Assembly (NCBI GenBank): GCA_012932865.1
Contig: SAXG01000091.1
Location: forward strand, 62,001-126,000
DNA from: Amylostereum areolatum
Lineage: Eukaryota > Basidiomycota > Agaricomycetes > Russulales > Stereaceae
Direction: 5' to 3'
Length of the DNA stretch: 64,000 bases
The translations under genes were made by a program, and so were the position numbers. This document shows, piece after piece, positions 56,901-64,000 of the stretch. The notes beneath the pieces were generated by a model. That model did no database searches, had not been told where the DNA came from, and worked only from the letters and a program-made list of their open reading frames with translations. Within the stretch, counting starts at the first letter, position 1. Every line of letters starts with the position of its first letter.

Positions 56901-59900
56901 TCGGCGTGGCCTTCGGGAGTCATGTCGACGACCTCGCGGTGCACACGGATAGCACTGTCAATATCTGCCACGTCTCCGAAGTGCTGGAATCGAGAATGGA
57001 AGGAATTCCCGAGGTTGCTGAGGAATCTGAGCTTGTCGACATGGCCCTCAGGAGTCAGATCCACGGCCCCATGGCACACACGAACGGCGCTGTCGATATC
57101 TGCCTCATACCCTAATCGCTGGAATCGAGAACGAAAGGAATTCCCCAGGTTCTCAAGCCGCCCAGGTTTGTTGGCGTGGCCCTCGGGAGTCATGTCGACG
57201 GCCTCGCAGTGGACACGAATGGCACTGTCAATATCTGCCAGGTCTCCGAAGTGCTGGAATCGAGAATGGAATGAATTCCCGAGGTTGCTGAGGAATCTGA
57301 GCTTGTCGACGTCGCCCTCGGGAGTCAGATCCACGGCCGCGCGGTGCACACGAATAGCACTGTCAATATCTGCCACGTCTCCGAAGTGCTGAAATCGAAA
57401 ATGGAGCGAATTCCCGAGGTTATCGAGGAATGCAGGTTTGTCAATGTGGTTTTCGGAAGTGATGTTGATAGCGTGCTGCTGCACACTGATAGCACGTTCA
57501 ATATCAGTCCAATGTCCCTCTTGGTGGAATCGATTTTTGTGGGAAAAAGCAAGGCTTGCGAGCAATATAGGCTTTCTATCGTCATCATCCGGTGCTAGAG
57601 ATGCGCCTAGCGTCTGAACAACGATCCTCCGGTCAAGATCGTCCGTGACATTGCCTGACCGTACAGGCGGATCATGGAGTAAATATGTGTTAAACTTGTG
57701 GACCACGGCGATTATACGTTCCACATAATTGTCGCGTGAGATGAAAAACTGGGATGAGGACCGGCGTTCGTTGGACGCACATGGTTCCTCTGTGAGGAAG
57801 TCGCCGAACGAGGGGTGTATAAAGCGGATCCCGGGGGGGTTGATCAAGAGGACGGATGCAAGCAGTGGGATGGTAGCTTCGATAGTTTCCATTGTGTAAG
57901 TGCCCTTGGAATCCGATTCGAGGATATAGCCCATGATTTCAACTTCCAACGGTACATCCGCAGCAATGACGAAGCCAAGGACATCTCGAAGGAGGGGGAT
58001 GGCACCATGGTAGTTCCCCTCTGAAAATTGAGATAGTACAACGTCATACACATTGTTGAGAGAGTGTATGCCAGGATGTGCACCGAGTACAAGATCAAGA
58101 ATGCCGTTTTTTTTGATCCATGTTACTTCAGCCATGAATTGGAATACGAGCTTGACCCAAAAGTAAAGGCCTCCCGCTTTGGACACGAGGTCATCGAATC
58201 GCGGTTGCACCACTTCGGCGACGCTTGTGGGTGACATGTCCAGCTGTTGAAGAGCATACTTTTTGACCCCCGCAAGTTGAGCGCCACTCTCTGTGTTGAT
58301 GTCCCATCCTGCGTAGGCCCGGAAAGCGTACTTGAGATCCACCTCCGGTCTGCTGGTAATGAACAATTTGAACCATGTTGGTAGCGTCGCATTAGAGTTG
58401 GTAAGACACTTCAATAGCTCTTTGCGGGTTCCTCTTGTTCCACATTCGTCCAACGCGTCGAGGACGACGAATAGTTGGGGTAGGTTATGCAGCACGTCCA
58501 AAGAAGATAGAGGCTTGACAAGGAGTTCCATAAACTGGAATTTGACGGGTGATGTTGCTATGCTACGATGCGTACGCACAGTGTTTGCGATGGGGGTTTT
58601 CAGCAACGGGAAAGTGCAAGCGAGATCGTAAGCAATAGCGGGTATGACATGCTTTGGCATGGTTATGTTTCGCTTGCAGAAGAACTTCGCGCCAAGAACA
58701 GCGCCCCTTGCCGCAGGCTCTTCTCTTTCACCCTGTGACGATGACCCGACCACCGTCGACGCGATGGTCGACTTCCCGCTGCCGGTCACTCCACGGAGCC
58801 AGAATATTCTTCTAACATCCTCCCTGACCATCCAATCGTCGATGTCCCGCAGAACGTGGTCCTGGGTGCCTTTGAGACATTTGATGTCTGGATCGTAGTC
58901 CATACCATGGGCGTGCACGTTAAGGAGCTCCAGCATGTCTGTCGATTATTTAGCGCGATGGAGAGCATGCCAATCAAACAACGCTTACCTTCTTCATCGC
59001 GAATCTTCTGCCGCTCTTGTAGCTTTGTTATGATCCCAAGAACAGTCATGATCGTTTGGAAGTTTTGGATATCTATCCCCAGGCGAAAGCATTCCGTCAA
59101 GCGCTCGAATGCAAGCTTGAAATCGTCGATCTTCTTTCTGTCTTCTTGTCTAACAATTCGACCTGCACGGACAGTGAGATACTGGTTATAAAGATCACAG
59201 GAGATCGTACCAGGGAGCGAACGATCCGCGTAGAGTACGATGAAATCCGAACACTCCTTGATTTTGGTCATCATGAGCCTCATCGCATCTTCAAGCAACT
59301 TGATCTTCTCCTGCTCCCGGATAGCGGCCAAGGGCTCGAGCATCTCACGCATCGTAGATGCCAAGTTCTGGGTATCTTCATCGCGTTCCTTCTGCTTCTG
59401 GACAATCTAGATACGTCCCTCGGTAAGAGGAACAATATGAGAAGTGACGAGACATGGGAGACCTTGCATGCCTGGAGTAGTCCTTCTTGAGCCGCCTTGG
59501 CAATTGGAGACATCTACGATACTGATTTTCAGCCACTGCGAAGTGAAGCTCAAAGCTTAAGGACGTCATATACGCATACCTCAGTGATAAAGGAGACTCC
59601 CTCCAAAACACTTATGACAGTGTCAAGATATTCGAGCGAATTCGCCAAGGCTTCAGAGTGGATATTCTGGATGGCTTCATTCGCATGGTCTACGTCGCGG
59701 CGCGTTGAATCCAACGATGACTGAGAGGTCGTCTCGACTTTGTCGCCTTTCAGATCACGTTCTGAATATAACTGTGATATTAAGAGAATGCAGGGTTGAC
59801 GAACCTGCCGGAATGAAACTAGCCGGTAATGGTTTTGGAGGGAGATCCGAGAAGGAAAACTTGATTTGCATGGATGTCCATCTGGGGTTCAACACCTTGA

Positions 59901-60310
59901 GATTAGGGATGTATTCTGTTTTCACCACGCATGTCAAAATCCAGCCAGCCACGGAAAGATCAGCGCGCACCACACAAGACGTCCCCGTCATTCCGAGAAA
60001 GGTCGAACGGATCCACTAGTGCTTCCGCAATGAAATAATTGAAGAGAGCCCCGCGTTCGTAAACTTGAGCTTTGAAGAACGCATATGGTCTGCAGGCGCT
60101 GCATTTCAGTCGCACGGCACCAGATGAGAGAAACATCGACGAACATATCCGCATTCGCTTGCCAGGTCCGCCAGGAGCCATCAATGCCGGCAAGGTATTC
60201 GGTGCGATATAATTCCTTTTTCTGTCTGGAGACCAGATGAACACGGAGCTTGGTGTCAGAGGACAGTTGAGTAGCGTCCGACAGACGCAATGATATTTTC
60301 GAGACTACAC
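53919..60310 (-). CDS. NACHT-TPR-CHAT protein (NLR-like/STAND), CHAT active site lost
   Basis: Minus strand. A cluster of small exons at about 60310-58940 encodes the N-terminus (LSSDTKLRVHLVSRQKKELY, PYAFFKAQVYERGALFNYF, KVLNPRWTSMQIKFSFSD, then a helical bundle STMREMLEPLAAIREQEKIK). One exon of about 4.2 kb (58938-54771) has the NACHT NTPase with Walker A GVTGSGKST and Walker B LFVVLDALDECG, then 14 tandem 45-residue TPR-like repeats, then the CHAT-associated helical region. After the intron 54699-54770 the CHAT domain runs to the stop at 53919. The usual HLACHG reads HLACQAHQ and the usual LSACQTATG reads LSGGSGFTEN, so both catalytic residues are absent. NLR-like proteins of this layout sense ligands through the repeats and oligomerise by the NACHT. 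The exact start is unresolved. Confidence 0.8.
55600..57495 (-). repeat. 14 tandem TPR-like repeats of 45 residues (135 nt)
   Basis: Each unit follows the pattern AVDLTPEGHADKP, LNNLGNSFHSRFQ, FGDVADIDSAI. Units 2 and 3 are almost identical to units 7 and 8, and unit 6 resembles unit 3, so blocks of several units were duplicated. The outer units (1, 13, 14) are more diverged. The same region is open on the plus strand for 372 codons, which is only a shadow of the repeat. Confidence 0.85.
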
Positions 60311-62656
60311 AGAAGAAGGCAGGATATGAGCAGCGGAGCGACAGTTGTCAATAAGGATGTCGCACCTTTCATTCGGGATGTTTGACTGCGTTCAGATAGC
60401 ACGTTATGGTGAGAATCTAAAGGCCGGATTCGTGTCGGAATACTCACGGTTCCGGCACTGATTGTAGTGGTTTCCGGCGCAAACGGAGTAAAACATTGGT
60501 TTGGCTTGCCTCGCCTGATATAGTTTCACTAGCTGTGCGGATTGTGAGCAAGATATAAGATCTGCATAACTCGACTTGCCTTGCTTCGATAGACTGGGAG
60601 GTTGTGAAGGTTGACGGGAGGGAGGTTCTTCGTGCTGATCTCCCGGACTTTGTTTGGCTAAAGTATTGTGAGTGAGGATCGAGGGGAGTAAAGACGAGCT
60701 TACATCGCGATTGAATGGCCAGCCGTAAGGGCCCTTCGCGCGACGGTTGGTCGCTGTGGCCACCTATATTGGCCATGAGATTTCTTTCGGAAGCTGGGCA
60801 GCATTCTGGCGCACGTGCGATAAAACGATTGTTCGTGTCCATACTTAGCTGCTATCCGAGGACAGGTAAAGTCGTCGCTTGACCTATCGAAAACGAGTCA
60901 GAACGTGAGTGTGATGAATGAAGGGTTCCACTCACAAAGGTGCCGCAGGAATGTAAGACAGAGGTGGACGGTCGTGGTAGAGTGGTTGAGGGGATAGTGG
61001 TGGTCGAGGGAGAACCGTCGTATCAGGGCGTTTGTTGTCGCCTTGCGTATGCTGTGATGATGCACCCCAATTCAGAAGGAATGCAGTAGTTTCATCGCCC
61101 CACTAGGACAGCTTGCGCGCCTAAATAAATAATGAAGCCACGCGGAAACAGTCTTCGTATTGAAGTAAAATGTCCCTGAGGTCATCGGCGTTGAGGACCA
61201 GTGGAGTACGGTATTTGAACGTTCCCGACCCATCCACGCATCGCCGTAACAACAATCGAGGGTCAAAGAGTTATAGAACCACATTTGGTGGGGAAATACA
61301 ACGCTGACGCTGACCATATCATAAACAGAAACACGAGTCTCGTTCGCGAACACGGGGATTCCGCCCAACCTGGGCCCGACACGATCAGCACACGACCCCG
61401 ACCTTGGTAATTATGGATGAAGCCTTCCGTGCCAACCCATTCATAACCATCGCCACCATGCTGGACGCGTTTTCTGTCTCAAAGCACCATACAAAGTTTC
61501 ACCATTGAAAGGGCGGGGGCGTGGTGTTTGGGTGAAGATCGATAGACCAACGCTGAGGACAGGGAGGGGACAACATTTTGCCTGAAAACTGTGATCATGC
61601 TTTTGGAGCGGGTGCGTCGTGAGCGATTGCGAAATCCTGATGGACGACCTAACGTTTGAGGTCAGAAGGGAGGCATTTGAACAAAGAATTCGTGAACGTA
61701 CTCATCGGCACCACGTACACGCGCCGCGCGGGACGTCGAGGAAAATGGAAAGAGATTGGGGACGGCTATAATGTCAAATTTTTGAGTGTTAAGTAGTCCC
61801 AGACTTGTGCGCGAGTCAAAAGAGGTGCGTGCATGAGAGAGATATTAAACTTACCCAGAATCTCGCATAGAGAACTGGATCCAGGTTAAAGACCGTGTCT
61901 TGCGCAATTCTATCGCCCTAGCGCATTAATGCGCAGCCGGAAGGGGTACACAAATGCAAGGATGTTTTCTGAAAACGGGTGGAAAGGGAAAGACGACGGG
62001 ATGGGCGTGTGCTGAGCCAGGAAGAAGAAGGGGCGTCCACGGAAAGGCTTCGTCCACCAGGTCGACGGACGAGGTAAGACATTGTGCTATCCGTTTACTT
62101 CTAAACTCAAGGATAGCTAGTGTCGACACACAGTTCTAGGATTTCAGGATAATGGGGAATCGCACGCACCTCGCGTCCCGTTCGCGTCAGGAACGGCATT
62201 CCCGTCGATCTCGACGCAACAGCTTCCATCAAAACCTTGAACGAGCGATGATTGAGATTAAACTGAGAGCCTCCGTGGCAAGGCTTTGTGTGACAGTACA
62301 GGAGGGTGAGGTGAACGTACTATGTGAACGTCGAACGACAAAGTTGGGTTAGAGATCCGAACCATCGGTGCTCCCGGCACTTTCCGGCAGCGTCTTGGAT
62401 TTGCTCTCTGACTCAGCCTGTGACTGCGACCAGCTCTCAAGATCTCACCGGTGAGCGCAAGGTGAGCGGTTGTGGGGTTATAGGTGACGCGGCTGTTGTG
62501 CGAACTCTCGAGTTACCCGTGAGTGTACTCTACTTCGTTATCCATTTCTTCGAAGTTAGCATATATAGTCCAAGAATCCGATGTAATACAGGCGTACGAA
62601 GAGATAACTGGGTCGTATTCAAGCACCTCATTTGCGAATGAAAAGCATTCAGATAT
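60311..62656. other. Long region with no convincing gene; possible N-terminal exons of the NLR-like gene
   Basis: On the minus strand 60842-60700 reads MDTNNRFIARAPECCPASER and, after an intron, a Ser/Pro/Gln-rich stretch to about 60450; these may be disordered 5' exons of the NACHT gene. From 60850 to 62650 I saw no coding signal beyond short frames. Confidence 0.3.
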
Positions 62657-64000
62657 TCAGACCCCAATGTGGATGAAGGGTACCCATCTGATGAATTCAG
62701 TCTCCCCAACCTCGTCGCGTAGACGCTTCACAGCGTCGTGCAGCGCATACGCCACCTTCCTTTCGTCACCATGGCCGGTTTCCTTCATCAGCCCCGAGTA
62801 TAGTATTTTCACCACAACAGGCGCATCCCTGTCCCGAATCGACCACATCGTGGCGATAACGCTTCGATATCCCGCCATGAGCATCCCGGCTGCGAGATGA
62901 ACTGCCTCTTCTGAAAGATCCTCCGCGCCCGTGGCGGTTTGGCAAGCGGAAAGTACCGCAAGCTCCGTGTGCTTGAATGACTTCTTCATGATGTCTAGGA
63001 GCTCCAATCTGCCGTCATGAAGAATGAAGGCGCTTTTCGCGGGGTCGCCGACATGCTGCTCGGCGTGGCAAGCGAAATGGATCCAGCTATGCTCCCCCAT
63101 GGCCTCGAGCACGACGCTCTTGGTGGCCTCTTCTCCGTTCAGCCGGTGGAAGCCCATGTTTCCGATGCAACCTTGAACTTCTGCGACCTCGATTACGGTC
63201 CCTGGTAAAGAACTTTGACCTGGCGTTGCGGGTTGGGATACAGCAAGGATGCTGGGAGTGGAGTCGAGGTAACCATGCTGTCTGGCCTCGAGCAAGGCTG
63301 TAAGGGTGGGCGTATACGAGGAGACGACGTGGTTGAATATCTTCGGTCCTCCTTGACCATCGTAAACACCTGCGGCATGAAGGGGAAGGAATGCAAGCGG
63401 CCCCGTTGTGCACCAGGTGACGTGGGGAAGCCGATCGTCTGGCCCTTGTCCTAACAACTACACGCAGTTGACCCTCTAAGTAAGAAGACGTTGAACGGGA
63501 AGGGATAAACCGCTACCTTGAGCTCGAGAAGAACAGGATGCACAACGTTGGACCAGAGTTTCGCCAAGATTGGCGACATCTTGTCGTTGTCGGCCATTCG
63601 ACGTCGCGAACCACGAGCAAGAACGCCAGCCCTTCGGAGCGACTGGAAAATTAAACCTTGCCAGTGAGCTGCATCTTTGCGGGTAAGGGAGCGTAAGGGA
63701 ACATGGACGACAGCGCCAGATGATCGTTGAAGGATCAAGGCATCGCAGCGTTGCTTGTCGACGTTGACAATTACCACGGGGCCAGAATTGGCGGCCTTGC
63801 AAAGGTCAACGAGTCGTTTTGGTTGCAGGAAGCCTTCGAGTCCGGGGAGCGCGCGCGCTTGCTGAACAAGGTCCTCGTATTTCTTCGCCAGACGACGTCG
63901 ACGTTGTGCATCGTTTTCCAACGATATTTCTTTGTCACTGCCTGCTTCGCCAGAATCGGGCGCGGAGACAATCCCTCCATTTTCAAGCCCCCGCGAAACG
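62657..64000 (-). CDS. CHAT-domain protein with intact active site, 5' part outside the window
   Basis: Minus strand, stop at 62657, running off the window edge. The 5' visible exon (64000-63517) holds the CHAT-associated region: RRRRLAKKYEDLVQQARALP, LEGFLQPKRLVDLCKAANS, SGPVVIVNVDKQRCDALIL. Intron 63458-63516, then the CHAT domain: PHVTWCTTGPLAFLPLHAAG, SSYTPTLTALLEARQ, the His motif HFACHAEQ (near 63068), and the Cys motif LSACQTATG (near 62945), ending RDEVGETEFIRWVPFIHIGV. Both catalytic residues are kept, unlike the other two copies. CHAT domains are caspase-like Cys proteases. The part upstream of the window should show whether it also has TPRs and a NACHT. Confidence 0.85.

Noticed and set aside
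56274..57392. 372-codon plus-strand open frame with a striking 45-residue periodicity
   Set aside because: It is the antisense shadow of the TPR repeats; the minus-strand frame has NACHT and CHAT on either side and conserved motifs.
55600..57495. Regularly spaced repeat that could be mistaken for a CRISPR array
   Set aside because: Units are contiguous 135-nt coding repeats with no unique spacers, in a eukaryotic genome.

Overview
This window is a compact eukaryotic genome segment, almost certainly from a wood- or litter-decaying agaricomycete (Basidiomycota). The evidence is the density of short GT-AG introns (mostly 50-75 nt), a GH7 cellobiohydrolase, a Zn2Cys6 regulator, a basidiomycete-type 7-TM protein, a fungal P450, a mitochondrial DEAD-box helicase of the MRH4 type, a CUL4-like cullin, mitochondrial ribosomal protein mL57, and a run of NACHT/TPR/CHAT proteins. 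All exon models were read by eye from splice signals and protein continuity, so individual boundaries are approximate.

Layout. 1-4 kb: the 3' part of an unknown gene, a histidine-phosphatase (PGAM-like) gene with an apparent 1-base frameshift, and a decayed 5'-truncated copy of a medium-chain reductase. 4.5-7.5 kb: two identical 1189-bp elements in exact inverted orientation around a 566-bp spacer. The right copy sits inside the original start codon of a flavin amine oxidase gene (7.48-9.5 kb), and the spacer looks like that gene's displaced promoter. 10-15 kb: the intact reductase and two diverged copies of a small membrane-protein locus; an ~840-bp element with short terminal inverted repeats splits the second copy. 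15-20 kb: MRH4-like helicase, an Smr-domain protein and a multi-TM protein. 22-28.5 kb: P450, 7-TM protein, a 294-bp MITE whose ends resemble those of the large inverted elements, and a small TM protein. 29-38.3 kb: NAD-binding epimerase-like gene, cullin, mL57, a protein with an internal ubiquitin-like domain, and a fragment of a CHAT gene. 38.7-46.3 kb: tandem NAD(P)-binding paralogs, a GH7 cellobiohydrolase, and a Zn2Cys6 transcription factor.

47.5-64 kb holds three CHAT-domain genes on the minus strand. The first is a TPR-CHAT gene broken by frameshifts. The second is a large NACHT-TPR-CHAT gene (NLR-like/STAND) with 14 tandem 45-residue repeats. The third is cut by the window edge. The two CHAT active-site residues are intact only in the third copy; in the second both are replaced, and in the first only the His is. 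With the relic at 38 kb, this is a birth-and-death family typical of fungal non-self recognition or programmed-death genes, and it is the most interesting system in the window together with the inverted transposon pair.
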